From assembly GCA_025559845.1 (NCBI GenBank), contig CP048470.1:596001-660000 (forward strand): a stretch of DNA of 64,000 nt, written 5' to 3'. This DNA comes from Agrobacterium tumefaciens. GTDB lineage: Bacteria > Pseudomonadota > Alphaproteobacteria > Rhizobiales > Rhizobiaceae. Position 1 is the first letter of the stretch, and each line of letters begins with the position of its first letter. Shown here piece by piece: positions 1 through 8,785 of the stretch. The position numbers were made by a program, and so were the translations under genes. The notes beneath the pieces were generated by a model. It searched no databases, had not been told where the DNA came from, and was given only the letters and a program-made list of their open reading frames with translations.

Positions 1-491
1 TCCAGCCGATAAACGTTGCGCGTTTTCTGTTCAGGTTCGGCCTTGTAACCTTCATAGTCTGAGAGGATGCCGTAGGTCGGATCAGTAAACCAGACACTGC
101 CATCAGACTTTACCACCACATCATTGGGAGAATTCAAACGCTTTCCGTCGAAACTGTCAGCGAGCACAGTGATGGAGCCATCCACCTCGGTCCGCGTGAC
201 ACGTCGCCCGCCATGCTCACACGATACCAACCTCCCCTGCCGATCGCGGGTGTTTCCGTTTGTGAAGTTTGAGGGCTGGCGGAAGACGGAAATCCCGCCA
301 TCCGGCACCCACCGTAGCATACGCTCATTGGGAATATCACTGAATAGGAGGCAATTCAGGTCCGAGAACCAGACTGGCCCCTCCGCCCAACGGCAGCCGG
401 AGTAAAGCTCTTCCAGTTCGGCATTGCCGACAATCAGGAGACGAAAGCGCTCATCATGGATTTCGTATGGAGAGGTGAGGTCTGTTGTCAT
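1..491 (-). CDS. SMP-30/gluconolactonase-family lactonase, N-terminal part
   Basis: Partial gene: the start is at 491 and the frame stays open to the window edge, giving 163 codons. It begins MTTDLTSPYEIHDERF. WAEGPVWFSD (residues 35-44) carries the Glu that is a metal ligand in SMP-30 enzymes, and LNSPNDVVV (about 124-132) followed by WFTDPTYG is the family's substrate/metal Asn region. The C-terminal Asp ligand lies outside the window. The family hydrolyses sugar lactones (glucono-, xylono- or galactonolactone) in the cytoplasm. It is the last gene visible in a minus-strand operon, 34 bases after the second permease, so it probably acts on an oxidised form of the sugar imported by that transporter. 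The exact lactone cannot be told. The ribosome site is weak. Confidence 0.85.
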   Translation of the reverse strand, partial: MTTDLTSPYEIHDERFRLLIVGNAELEELYSGCRWAEGPVWFSDLNCLLFSDIPNERMLRWVPDGGISVFRQPSNFTNGNTRDRQGRLVSCEHGGRRVTRTEVDGSITVLADSFDGKRLNSPNDVVVKSDGSVWFTDPTYGILSDYEGYKAEPEQKTRNVYRL

Positions 492-525
492 GTGCGTTAT
501 CCGCTTGCAGCTTCTTGTTCAGGGT

Positions 526-1473
526 TCAGCGCGTTGCCTTGGGGCCACTTGCCAGTAGAATGACGGAAATGATGATGAGCCCGGTGAGAATGAGGCGAAT
601 TCCAGCGCCGAAGCCGTAGGTATTCAACATGGAAACCACCAGAAACATGAAGAGCGAGGCGCCCCAGATGCCCGGCACGTTGGAATCTCCACCCGCGACG
701 GCTGTCCCGCCGATTACCACAACGGCGATAGACATCAGGAGATACTCCGAGCCCATGTTAAGTGCTGCACCGCCGGAAAAACTGGCGAGAAGGTAACCGG
801 CGATAGCCGCCAGCACGGCACAGAGCACATAGGTGATAAAGCGCGCGCCATCGACGGGAATGCCAGTCATTCGGGCAGCGAAGGTGCTTTGCCCGATCGC
901 CGAAATCCAGCGGCCGTAAAACGTGCGATCGAGCAACAGCCACGCTATGACAGAAAGCAGCAATGCCACAAGTGCCACGTTTGGAATGCCGAACAGGCTC
1001 GAGGTGGCAAATGTCGCCAGGGTTTCCGGAGGTTTGATACGCAGGCCACGGTTTGACCAGATCGCAATGGATTGCACAATAAAACTCATGGAAAGCGTTG
1101 CGATGATCGGCGGAATGCGCAGAAGCTTTATGAGCGCGTAGTTTCCAATGCCAATGCCGATACCGATCAGTATGGCCACCAGCAAACCTGGCAGGATCAG
1201 TCCGTCTGACACATCCATGAATTTGAGCGCTAGCGTGCCGGACAGCGTCATCGTGGCGGGGACGCAGAGATCAATGTTTCCCGGCCCAAGCGTGATAACG
1301 AACATCTGGCCAATTCCGACAATGACCGAAAAGGCCGCGAATGTCAGTGCCGCATGCGAGAGACCAAAGGAGCTCGCGCCACCGGTGAATAGAACGGTGA
1401 TGGTCCAGACCGCTGCCGCAGCCGCATAAGACCAGATCCAAGGTTTCTTGGAGAGAGTAGCAAAACCGTTCAT
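526..1473 (-). CDS. RbsC-type sugar ABC transporter permease (second permease)
   Basis: 315 residues, almost entirely hydrophobic, with the 8-10 membrane segments expected of the RbsC/BPD_transp_2 family. The motif region GPGNIDLCVPATMTLSG (about residues 63-79) corresponds to the GGIDLSVG signature of ribose/xylose permeases, with Pro-Gly-Asn in place of Gly-Gly. It would pair with the next permease as the membrane channel of a sugar importer. Its ATG overlaps the stop of the upstream permease by four bases (ATGA), so the two are translationally coupled. Two different permeases instead of a homodimer is a common arrangement in rhizobial CUT2-type systems. Substrate unknown. Confidence 0.9.
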   Translation of the reverse strand: MNGFATLSKKPWIWSYAAAAAVWTITVLFTGGASSFGLSHAALTFAAFSVIVGIGQMFVITLGPGNIDLCVPATMTLSGTLALKFMDVSDGLILPGLLVAILIGIGIGIGNYALIKLLRIPPIIATLSMSFIVQSIAIWSNRGLRIKPPETLATFATSSLFGIPNVALVALLLSVIAWLLLDRTFYGRWISAIGQSTFAARMTGIPVDGARFITYVLCAVLAAIAGYLLASFSGGAALNMGSEYLLMSIAVVVIGGTAVAGGDSNVPGIWGASLFMFLVVSMLNTYGFGAGIRLILTGLIIISVILLASGPKATR

Positions 1474-2411
1474 TGATTTTTCTCCCGCTTTTCAAGACGG
1501 TTGAGCAGGATGCGCAAGGCAAGTACGATGATAAGGATCGCTCCCTGGGCACCAATTTGCCAGTCAGGTGAAATACGCATGAAAGACAGAAACGAGCCCG
1601 CGAGCGTCAGCGTCAGTGCACCGATCACCGCGCCGATTGGCGAAACACGGCCACCGACAAATTCCCCACCGCCCAGAATGACACCAGCAATCGACAGGAG
1701 CGTGTAGCGCAATGCGATGTTGGCATCAGCAGACGTCGTCAATCCGACCAGTGCAATGCCTGAGAGCACCGCGAAGAAGCCGGCAAGTGCAAAGGTACCA
1801 GCACGAATGCCGACGACAGACCAGCCGGACCGCTCGACAGAGCGGAAATTTCCACCGACGCCGCGCATCAATACCCCAAAGGAAGAGCGCATGACAATGT
1901 AGTGAGCTATGGCAGCGATGAGGATACTGGCAACGATGGCAATCGGCACAAATGGCGGTTTTGCCGTCATGATGGAGCGGATAAACGCAGGAGCCTGTCC
2001 TCCCGGCGATGGCAATATCAGGACTGCAAGACCGCCCCAGACGAAACTCATGCCGAGTGTCACAACGATGGACGGCAAGGAACGAATATGGATGACGGCG
2101 CCAAGCAGCGCATAGACGGCGATTGCTCCGGTGAAGATCAAAATCCCGACGAGTGGCGCATCTTGCAGAAACGTCGCAGTTACGCAGGCACAGAAACTGA
2201 CGAATGTACCCATCGACAAATCGAGATCGTTGACGGACATGATCAGCATCTGCGCAATCGTGGCAAGTGCGATCGGCACCGCGAGATTGAAGAGCAGATT
2301 GAGGCCCGTGTAACTCATGGCGCGCGGCTGCATATAAAAGACCGCGATGAGAAGAAAGCTAAGGGAGGCGGCAGGAATGATAAGGCGTAGAGCGCTCGCA
2401 GAGACCTTCAT
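1470..2411 (-). CDS. RbsC-type sugar ABC transporter permease (first permease)
   Basis: 313 residues with an N-terminal membrane segment and a further 7-9 hydrophobic segments. VNDLDLSMGTFVSF (about residues 60-73) is the RbsC family signature, and the C-terminal VSPIGAVIGALTLTLAG stretch is typical. It forms the membrane part of the CUT2 importer with the downstream permease. The start codon overlaps the stop of the ATPase gene by four bases and its own stop overlaps the next gene, so the three are one coupled unit. No feature identifies the sugar. Confidence 0.9.
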   Translation of the reverse strand: MKVSASALRLIIPAASLSFLLIAVFYMQPRAMSYTGLNLLFNLAVPIALATIAQMLIMSVNDLDLSMGTFVSFCACVTATFLQDAPLVGILIFTGAIAVYALLGAVIHIRSLPSIVVTLGMSFVWGGLAVLILPSPGGQAPAFIRSIMTAKPPFVPIAIVASILIAAIAHYIVMRSSFGVLMRGVGGNFRSVERSGWSVVGIRAGTFALAGFFAVLSGIALVGLTTSADANIALRYTLLSIAGVILGGGEFVGGRVSPIGAVIGALTLTLAGSFLSFMRISPDWQIGAQGAILIIVLALRILLNRLEKREKNQ

Positions 2412-3871
2412 GCGTGATCGCCTCCGGAAAACGATGCAGCCAGAACATTCTGTTCGGTTATATCCTCGCCGATCAATTCCGCCTGGATGGCACCATCACG
2501 AAACACATAAACTCTGTCGCAAAGACGAATCTCATCCATTTCCGTAGAATACCAGATGAACGTCCGGCCATGAGATGCTTCGGTTCTCAAGATATCGTAG
2601 ACCTCCTGTTTGGTACCGATGTCGACACCACGCATCGGGTCGTCCATCAGCACAGTGCCGGCCGTAGTTGCGAGAGCGCGCGCAAAAAGCACCTTCTGCT
2701 GATTGCCGCCGGAGAGAGAAAGAATTTTGTTGCCCATATCAGGCGTGCGGATCTCGATACGTTTTTTCCATTGCGCGCCGAGTTCACCTTCTTTTTGCCG
2801 GTCGACGAGACCCAAGGAGGAAATATCGCGTAGTGACGCGATGGAGAGGTTTTTCAGAATGCTCCACAAGGGAAACGTGCCGTTCAGGCTGCGGTCGCCC
2901 GCAACAAAGGCGATGTCGGTCTTGCGAGACGGCAGCCAATTGCTGTTTTGCGTGAGATATAGATCAAGTAGTGCTTCCGTTTGGCCGTGACCGCCTAGAC
3001 CTGCCAGCCCAACGATTTCACCACGATAGGCTTTAAAGGCGAGACCTTCGCCCCTACGAGCAGGCATAGACAAAACCAGGTCACCCGCCCCCAGATCGTC
3101 ACGTTTTCTTCTGTCTTGCTCCTTGACGACACTACCCATGGTTTCGACGAGCGTGCGGGTGGTAAACTGGCCAACAGGCCGATTGGCGACGGCCCGACCA
3201 TCTTTCATCACCACGATGCGGGTCGCCGTCGAAAGAATTTCGCCAAGAATGTGCGAGATCAACAAAACGGAGCCGCCGCCGCGAACGAAATGACGGACAT
3301 AGTCCATCAATTGCTCAGCCAGCCCCGCGTCGAGTGAGGATGTCGGTTCGTCAAGGATCACCAGCCTCGGCGCTTCCGGGCTCCGACAAAAATTGATGGC
3401 AATCTCGACCATTTGCCGTTCAGCGATCGAAAGCTCATCAACAGTCAGTTCGCAGTCGATGCCGTGGCCAGGGAAAATTTCATCCAGTGTCTGCCGGATC
3501 ATCGTAAGCGCACGGCCGCGCCAGTTTCGTCCGCTCATCGCCGCGTGCATGACCCTGACATTTTCGCTGATCGTCAGGTTCGGACAGAGCGAAAGCTCCT
3601 GGAAGACACAACGCACACCGTTGGCACGTGCTACAGCAATGCCGTGATGATGCTGGTGACCGCGGTACGAGACGGCCCCCTCATGCGGGGTCAATCCGCC
3701 ATTGATAACGTTGACGATCGTAGATTTTCCGGCGCCGTTGTGGCCAACGAGCCCGACGCATTCGCCTGAGCGGATAACAAGATCTGCACCATCAAGCGCC
3801 TTGACCGCGCCGAATACGACTTTCACACCGCGCGCGGCGACGACCTCTTCGGTCTCGATGATGTCATTCAT
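2408..3871 (-). CDS. RbsA-type sugar ABC transporter ATP-binding protein
   Basis: About 487 residues from the ATG at 3871; a TTG two codons upstream is also in frame. It contains two ABC domains in tandem, as in RbsA/XylG. The first has Walker A GHNGAGKST near residue 45, a divergent signature LSIAERQMVEIA and Walker B RLVILDEPTSS. The second lacks a recognisable Walker A but keeps LSLSGGNQQKVLFARAL and VLMDDPMRGVDIG. A catalytically asymmetric pair is normal in this family. It powers the two downstream permeases. It follows the binding-protein gene after about 95 bases, a gap that often serves to give the binding protein higher expression. Confidence 0.92.
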   Translation of the reverse strand: MNDIIETEEVVAARGVKVVFGAVKALDGADLVIRSGECVGLVGHNGAGKSTIVNVINGGLTPHEGAVSYRGHQHHHGIAVARANGVRCVFQELSLCPNLTISENVRVMHAAMSGRNWRGRALTMIRQTLDEIFPGHGIDCELTVDELSIAERQMVEIAINFCRSPEAPRLVILDEPTSSLDAGLAEQLMDYVRHFVRGGGSVLLISHILGEILSTATRIVVMKDGRAVANRPVGQFTTRTLVETMGSVVKEQDRRKRDDLGAGDLVLSMPARRGEGLAFKAYRGEIVGLAGLGGHGQTEALLDLYLTQNSNWLPSRKTDIAFVAGDRSLNGTFPLWSILKNLSIASLRDISSLGLVDRQKEGELGAQWKKRIEIRTPDMGNKILSLSGGNQQKVLFARALATTAGTVLMDDPMRGVDIGTKQEVYDILRTEASHGRTFIWYSTEMDEIRLCDRVYVFRDGAIQAELIGEDITEQNVLAASFSGGDHA

Positions 3872-3966
3872 GAGCAAATACGCCAGTAATCTGCAACGAG
3901 AAATAGAGCGAGGTCGCGGCGCCCTTCAAAGAGCACCGCAATCTCTTGCGATCAGGAAGCACGGGC

Positions 3967-4983
3967 CTATTTGGCTGAGGCGATGACCTTCTGGGCATCT
4001 TCCAGCGAATATTCGACATTCGCCACCCCACCCTTCTGGGTGTTCTTGAGATTGTCCTCGAGATTGCCCTGATCTATGCGAAGGAAGGGAACGGTCAGAT
4101 CCTTCTTTACATCCTTGCCATCAAGGATTTGCTGGGCCACCCAGAAGGCAAGCGTTGAGACGCCGGGAGCAATGGAAACCGACATGGTTTCGTAACCGCT
4201 CGCGTCCTTCTGCTGCTTCCACCACTGCAACTCGTCTTCACGGTTGCCCATGACGATGGTCGGTGTCGGGCGCTTTGCAGCAGCAAAGGCCTGCGCCGCA
4301 CCATAGCCGTCGCCACCCTGGGTCACGACAGCAGCAACCTCAGGAAGGCTCGGCAGGATACCTGCGACAGCGCGCTGTGCGACATCCTGCGCCCAATCGC
4401 CATTAACTGAACCGACGATTTTGAATTGCGGGTTCTTGGCAACGCCAGCAGCAATGCCGGCGTGAATCTCGTCATCGACCGAGACACCTGCCAGGCCGCG
4501 GATTTCCAGCAGGTTTCCGCCCTTCGGCATTGCTTTCGCAAGATAGTCGACCTGGCTTTCACCCATGGCCTTGAAGTCCACGGCAATACGCCATGCGCAT
4601 GGCTCCGTGACAATGCCGTCAAAGGAAACGACGATGATACCCGCGTCACAAGCTTCCTTAACCGCACCGTTCAACGCGGTAGGAGATGCAGCATTGATGA
4701 CAATCGCATCGTAACCTTGAAGAATGAGGTTCTGGATCTGGGCGGCCTGCTCGGTCGCCTGGTTCTCCGCAGTCGTGAACGGATCGGCCGCAGCGACCTG
4801 TTTATCGGCCACTGCCTGTTTGGTGATCTTGTCCCAGCTCGTGAGCATGGCCTGGCGCCATGAGTTACCAGCATAATTGTTCGATAGCGCAATTTTTTTT
4901 GCCGATGTATCGGCGTGAGCGACGATCGGCAACGCTGCGCATGCGACAGCGACCGATGCCAAAAGCATCTTCCTGAAAGCCAT
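3967..4983 (-). CDS. Periplasmic sugar-binding protein of the RbsABC-type importer
   Basis: 338 residues from the ATG at 4983, which has a clear GGGAGG ribosome site 6-8 bases upstream. The open frame extends about 155 codons further upstream, but that extension has no family similarity and is rejected. Residues 1-25 form a signal peptide ending AHA before DTSAKKIALSNNYAGNSW. The rest is a periplasmic binding protein type 1 fold: QIQNLILQGYDAIVINAASPTALNGA and DAGIIVVSFDG are the usual hinge-side strands. It should deliver a sugar to the permease/ATPase encoded just downstream. It lies divergent from a two-component system, which is a likely regulator. Confidence 0.92.
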   Translation of the reverse strand: MAFRKMLLASVAVACAALPIVAHADTSAKKIALSNNYAGNSWRQAMLTSWDKITKQAVADKQVAAADPFTTAENQATEQAAQIQNLILQGYDAIVINAASPTALNGAVKEACDAGIIVVSFDGIVTEPCAWRIAVDFKAMGESQVDYLAKAMPKGGNLLEIRGLAGVSVDDEIHAGIAAGVAKNPQFKIVGSVNGDWAQDVAQRAVAGILPSLPEVAAVVTQGGDGYGAAQAFAAAKRPTPTIVMGNREDELQWWKQQKDASGYETMSVSIAPGVSTLAFWVAQQILDGKDVKKDLTVPFLRIDQGNLEDNLKNTQKGGVANVEYSLEDAQKVIASAK

Positions 4984-5168
4984 TGATTTCCTCCCTGGTG
5001 GCTTGCCCTTTACGGGCCGGAAATCCGATCTCCCGCAAATCTCCTCAGCGGTAGTCGAAATTCCTTTGCACTGGAGCTCCTTTCCCCAGTACAAGCGAGA
5101 ATGACCAAGAAGGTTGGGCTTGTATAGGCGCATAACGGCAATATTCCTGCGCGTTTCCGCAGAAAGGA

Positions 5169-5182
5169 TGCGGGAACCCGCA
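5169..5182. promoter_or_regulatory. Perfect short palindrome in the divergent importer/kinase region
   Basis: TGCGGGAACCCGCA has 6-base arms around AA. It sits in the 291-base region between the binding-protein start (4983, minus) and the kinase start (5275, plus). It could be an operator or the base of a small hairpin. No match to a known consensus is claimed. Nothing else definite was found in 4984-5274. Confidence 0.3.
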
Positions 5183-5274
5183 AGACGAACAGCACCGTGA
5201 AGCGCACTATAAGCTGCTGGTGCTCGTGTGACACCCGATATCGATACGGCAGGCGCTTGGGAGGGCGTCCGCAC

Positions 5275-6510
5275 ATGCTGGACACGCCAAAAAGCGCTCT
5301 TTTCCATCACTATATGGGCATTTCGCGTCTGCTTGCCGGGCAGCTCGAGTTCAATGCGATCATTCAGGCAGTGGCGACCGAGGTCACCCATATCATCCCG
5401 CATGACCATCTTGATGTCTGCATCAAGCAACTCGACGACAAATACCACATTGCCTATGAAAGTGGCCTCGCAAGTGCTTGGAGCAGACAGCCACCGGCAC
5501 TTTTGACGGGAAGCCCGATCCGCTCGGTGCTGTCAGGCGAGGTCGACTATCTCTTGAGCGGGGATGCCTGCGCGGATCCACGTTTCCATTTCGAAGGCGC
5601 CTTTTCCAGCCCGATCATAGAGCTCAATCTGCATAGCCGTCTGCATGTGCCGATGAAGGTACACGGAGACATTATTGGCGCTTTGAGTTGTTCATCACAT
5701 CAATCCAATGCCTACTCGATGGAGGATGTCACCAATGCCCGCGCCGTCGCGGATTTGCTGGCCCCCTATTTTTACGCGATCCGCGCCGCGGAGCAGGCAA
5801 AGCGTTCCGCGATTGAAGAAGCCCGTGCCAACGCCCGCGAGGAGGGCCTTCGGCTGGGCGCCCTACAATTGACAGAAGCGCTGGAGGCCGAACGACAACG
5901 CATAGGCATGGATCTGCACGATCAGACACTGGCGGATTTGACGCGGCTTGCACGACGTATCGAGCGGATGAGTTATACGACAGACCTCTCCGGTGAGATG
6001 CTCGAGCCGGTGGTGCGAAGCCTCCAGCATTGCATGCAGGATCTGCGTGAAATCATCGAGGAGGCAAAGCCTTCAATTCTGCAATTGTTTGGTGTCGTGC
6101 AGGCAATCGAAACCTATGTGGACCGGTCCGTGCGCGACAGCGGATATATCATCAACTGGTCAGTCGCCGACGATACGGATGGTCTGGTCGAAACGCTCGA
6201 TAAAACAGTGGCGATTTCGCTCTTCCGTATCGTACAGGAGGCAATCAACAACGCAATCCGCCATGCCCAACCCGAAACGATTGCGGTGACATTATCGATT
6301 GTGAATGGTGGCCTCAGGGTCAAAATCAGCGACGACGGTACGGGCGGTGGCAAAAATCGCAGTGTCGGCGGTCATGGCATCAGCAACATGAAAACAAGGG
6401 CGCGGCTGATTTCCGCTCGGTTTGAGATTGGCAGGAACGATCAGGCTAAAGGTACCTGCATCACCGTTTTCTTGCCCAAGGATGTTTTTGACGGGCGCAA
6501 GGAGCTTTGA
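5275..6510 (+). CDS. Soluble GAF-domain sensor histidine kinase (HisKA_3 type)
   Basis: 411 residues from the ATG at 5275, preceded by GGGAGGG; an in-frame upstream ATG at 5197 adds 26 residues unlike any kinase. No membrane segment is visible, so it is cytoplasmic. Residues about 20-175 look like a GAF sensor domain (IIGALSCSSHQSNAYSMEDV near its end). A helical linker leads to a dimerisation region with RQRIGMDLHDQTLADLTRLA, where His is the predicted phosphorylation site as in NarX/DegS kinases. The HATPase region has EAINNAIRHAQ (N box), ISDDGTGGG (G box) and GGHGISNMKTRARL. The partner regulator starts two bases after its stop. The divergent sugar importer is the obvious candidate target; the ligand is unknown. 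Confidence 0.9.
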   Translation: MLDTPKSALFHHYMGISRLLAGQLEFNAIIQAVATEVTHIIPHDHLDVCIKQLDDKYHIAYESGLASAWSRQPPALLTGSPIRSVLSGEVDYLLSGDACADPRFHFEGAFSSPIIELNLHSRLHVPMKVHGDIIGALSCSSHQSNAYSMEDVTNARAVADLLAPYFYAIRAAEQAKRSAIEEARANAREEGLRLGALQLTEALEAERQRIGMDLHDQTLADLTRLARRIERMSYTTDLSGEMLEPVVRSLQHCMQDLREIIEEAKPSILQLFGVVQAIETYVDRSVRDSGYIINWSVADDTDGLVETLDKTVAISLFRIVQEAINNAIRHAQPETIAVTLSIVNGGLRVKISDDGTGGGKNRSVGGHGISNMKTRARLISARFEIGRNDQAKGTCITVFLPKDVFDGRKEL

Positions 6511-6511
6511 C

Positions 6512-7234
6512 ATGGATGTGTTGATTGTTGAGGACGACGCTTTGCACCGCGCCTATCTTAACGAAGCAGTGCGGGCCGCCCTGCCGGAATGCGACACCGT
6601 TCTGGAAGCTGCAAACGGCAGGACCGGCGAAAAACTCGCACGCGAAAACCGCGCGGCTCACATCGTCATGGATTTACAGATGAACGAGCGTAATGGCATT
6701 GAGGCTGCTCGCACAATCTGGAAGGAAAGACCTGATACTCGCATCCTGTTCTGGTCGAACTACTCCGACGAGGCCTACGTCCGAGGGGTGTCCCGAATTG
6801 TTCCGGAAGGCGCAGCCTATGGCTATGTTTTGAAATCGGCATCCGACGACCGCTTGCGGTTGGCATTGCGCAGCATTTTCATCGAGGCACAATGCGTGAT
6901 CGACAGGGAAGTGCGCGGTCTACAGGAAAAAAGCCTGGGCAAAGCCCACGGCTTTACCGACTCCGAGTATGAAATCCTGGTCGATGTTGCACTCGGTCTG
7001 ACTGACAAGGCGATTGCCCGTCGGCGCAATCTTTCGCTACGCAGCGTGCAAAATCGCCTACAAAGTCTCTACGAAAAACTGAACGTTCATCAGGCCGCCG
7101 GCGACGATGAAGCTGAAGGCCGATATAATCTCAGAACGCGCGCAGTGACCGTCGCCTTCCTGCGCAAGCTGTTAAACTACAGCGCGCTCGAACGGGCAGA
7201 ACGAGAATTGTCCGAATGGGCGGGAACCCGTTAA
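6512..7234 (+). CDS. NarL/LuxR-type response regulator
   Basis: 240 residues from the ATG at 6512, one base after the kinase stop; the longer frame starting at 6422 lies inside the kinase gene and is rejected. Residues 1-120 are a receiver domain: VLIVEDDALH holds the acidic pocket, HIVMDLQMNERNG carries the phospho-acceptor Asp near residue 52, and YGYVLKSASDDRL has the conserved Lys. The C-terminal half has a LuxR-type helix-turn-helix (LTDKAIARRRNLSLRSVQNR) and then a non-standard tail of about 40 residues. It should bind DNA when phosphorylated by the adjacent kinase. Likely targets are its own operon and the divergent importer. Confidence 0.9.
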   Translation: MDVLIVEDDALHRAYLNEAVRAALPECDTVLEAANGRTGEKLARENRAAHIVMDLQMNERNGIEAARTIWKERPDTRILFWSNYSDEAYVRGVSRIVPEGAAYGYVLKSASDDRLRLALRSIFIEAQCVIDREVRGLQEKSLGKAHGFTDSEYEILVDVALGLTDKAIARRRNLSLRSVQNRLQSLYEKLNVHQAAGDDEAEGRYNLRTRAVTVAFLRKLLNYSALERAERELSEWAGTR

Positions 7235-7252
7235 CCGCCTGATCCGGTCTCG

Positions 7253-8137
7253 CTAGACCCGTAAGGCTTCAATCACGGCACGCAAGCCTGCGGATATATA
7301 CCTGCGTGTCGGGTAATAGATGTAGAGCCATTCCATCGGAGCGCTCCAGGACGCTAGGCATTCTACCAGCCTGCCATCGGCGATATGGGGACGTGCCCTC
7401 TCCTCCCAAACATAGGCGAGACCAATGCCGGAAAGCGCTGCCTCAACCATCAACTCGTGGTCATCAAGCGAGAGCGGTCCCGACGGTTGAAATTCAATGA
7501 TTTTTCCAGCTCGACTGAACTCCCAGGGATATGGCGTGCCACTAGGGTAAATGTTGCGCAGACAGACATGAGCCTGCAATTCCTCCGGAGATTTCGGAGC
7601 CGGATGCGTGGCGAGATATGCGGGCGAACCAACCACCGCAAACCTGAGACGAGGGTTGATCTTTACCGCCGTCATACCATCCCGAAGGCTTTCTCCGAGC
7701 CTTATCCCGGCGTCGAACCCCTCCTCGACGATATCCACCAGTCGATCCGTTGTAACAATCTCAACTTCAAGATTGGGATTGGCCGTTATCAGCGGTGCCA
7801 TGACCGAGCGGAAAACGAAAGGCGCGACCGAACTCGGCGCATTGATGCGAACTTTTCCAAAAGGTGTATCGCGAAACTGGTTCAACGCATCGAGCGCTGA
7901 ACCAATGTCTCCGAATGCAGGTGAAAGCTGTGCCAGAAGCATTGCGCCAGCGTCTGTCAACGAAACGCTGCGTGTCGTCCGGTTCAACAGGCGTATGCCC
8001 ACCCGTGCCTCGAGATTGCTGACCGCGTGACTGATTGCGGATGCGGTCACACCTCTCTCCTCCGCCGCCCGACGAAAACTTCGATGCCGAGCAACGGCAT
8101 CGAAAGCTGCAAGTTCAGATAGATCGGCTGCACGCAT
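7253..8137 (-). CDS. LysR-family transcriptional regulator
   Basis: 294 residues, the usual family length. The N-terminal winged helix-turn-helix is plain: LAAFDAVARHRSFRRAAEER, then GVTASAISHAVSNLEARVG and RTTRSVSLTDAG. The rest is a LysR substrate-binding domain (VRINAPSSVAPFVFRSVMAP, IVEEGFDAGIRLGESL), of the CrgA/YafC-like subgroup that often controls oxidoreductases. It is divergent from the VOC gene at 8251 and convergent with the response regulator at 7234. The 113-base divergent region contains an inverted repeat (8161-8178), so control of the VOC/SDR pair is likely. Effector unknown. Confidence 0.93.
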   Translation of the reverse strand: MRAADLSELAAFDAVARHRSFRRAAEERGVTASAISHAVSNLEARVGIRLLNRTTRSVSLTDAGAMLLAQLSPAFGDIGSALDALNQFRDTPFGKVRINAPSSVAPFVFRSVMAPLITANPNLEVEIVTTDRLVDIVEEGFDAGIRLGESLRDGMTAVKINPRLRFAVVGSPAYLATHPAPKSPEELQAHVCLRNIYPSGTPYPWEFSRAGKIIEFQPSGPLSLDDHELMVEAALSGIGLAYVWEERARPHIADGRLVECLASWSAPMEWLYIYYPTRRYISAGLRAVIEALRV

Positions 8138-8160
8138 TAATGAACCCTGCTCATGACTGA

Positions 8161-8178
8161 AGAGAGAATTACCTCTCT
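8161..8178. promoter_or_regulatory. Inverted repeat, candidate LysR site
   Basis: AGAGAG-AATTAC-CTCTCT has perfect 6-base arms and lies between the divergent LysR gene (start 8137) and the VOC gene (start 8251). Position and symmetry fit a LysR operator, although the spacing is not the strict ATAAC-N5 type. It could also be a chance purine/pyrimidine repeat. Confidence 0.4.
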
Positions 8179-8250
8179 AATCAAAAATATGAAAAGGGTC
8201 CAGATTTCTCCTCGCAAGCCTCTGTACGCTTTACCGACAAGGAGAAACCC

Positions 8251-8712
8251 ATGGCCGACTTTATTACTCCCCCTCAAAACAAAACATCGCCATTTGCCGG
8301 CATGAACGGGCACCATGTCGCCGTTCGCACACCTGACCTTGAAAGTGCCAAACGCTGGTATGTCGAGAAACTTGATTTCCGGGTGGTCGCGGAATGGAAT
8401 TACGCAGATGAGCAACTCGCTTATCTTGCCCCAGCGACGGACGACCATTTCTACATCGAAATACTGGGGGGCGGCGATCCCGCTCCCATCGAGCTTCGTC
8501 CATACGCGGGCCTCGGAGACAGCCTGAAATATGCCGGCTACCACCATTTCTGCCTGAACGTCACCAGCGTCATCGATACGGTTGAGGAACTGCGAAAACG
8601 CGGCGTCACCATCGTGACCGAACCCTTTGAACTGCCCGCGATCAGCCGGCGTCTCGCGTTCTTCTGTGATCCCTTCGGCAATCTGATCGAACTTGCTGAA
8701 GTGCTTGCCTGA
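8251..8712 (+). CDS. VOC (glyoxalase/dioxygenase) superfamily protein
   Basis: 153 residues with two beta-alpha-beta-beta-beta units. GHHVAVRTPDLESAKRWYVEKL (about residues 20-41) and YHHFCLNVTSVIDTVEELRKRG (about 98-119) are the two module starts and supply His ligands. FFCDPFGNLIELAEVL is the standard C-terminal motif with the Glu ligand. The ribosome site is AAGGAG. Members are metal-dependent lyases, isomerases, dioxygenases or resistance proteins, and the reaction cannot be deduced here. It precedes an SDR gene by 73 bases in the same direction, so the two may act on one small molecule under the divergent LysR protein. Confidence 0.88.
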   Translation: MADFITPPQNKTSPFAGMNGHHVAVRTPDLESAKRWYVEKLDFRVVAEWNYADEQLAYLAPATDDHFYIEILGGGDPAPIELRPYAGLGDSLKYAGYHHFCLNVTSVIDTVEELRKRGVTIVTEPFELPAISRRLAFFCDPFGNLIELAEVLA

Positions 8713-8785
8713 TCTTTCCTCATCGTCGCCCGCTCATAATCCGACGACGGCTCATCAACATCTTCATCTTACAAGGAGAATACCC

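Noticed and set aside
1902..2390. 162-codon plus-strand frame opposite a permease gene
   Set aside because: It is antisense to a clear RbsC-type permease, rich in charged residues without a domain, and is a shadow of that gene's codon pattern.
4984..5448. N-terminal extension of the first sugar-binding protein
   Set aside because: The extension has no family similarity, while the ATG at 4983 has a strong ribosome site and starts a perfect signal peptide.
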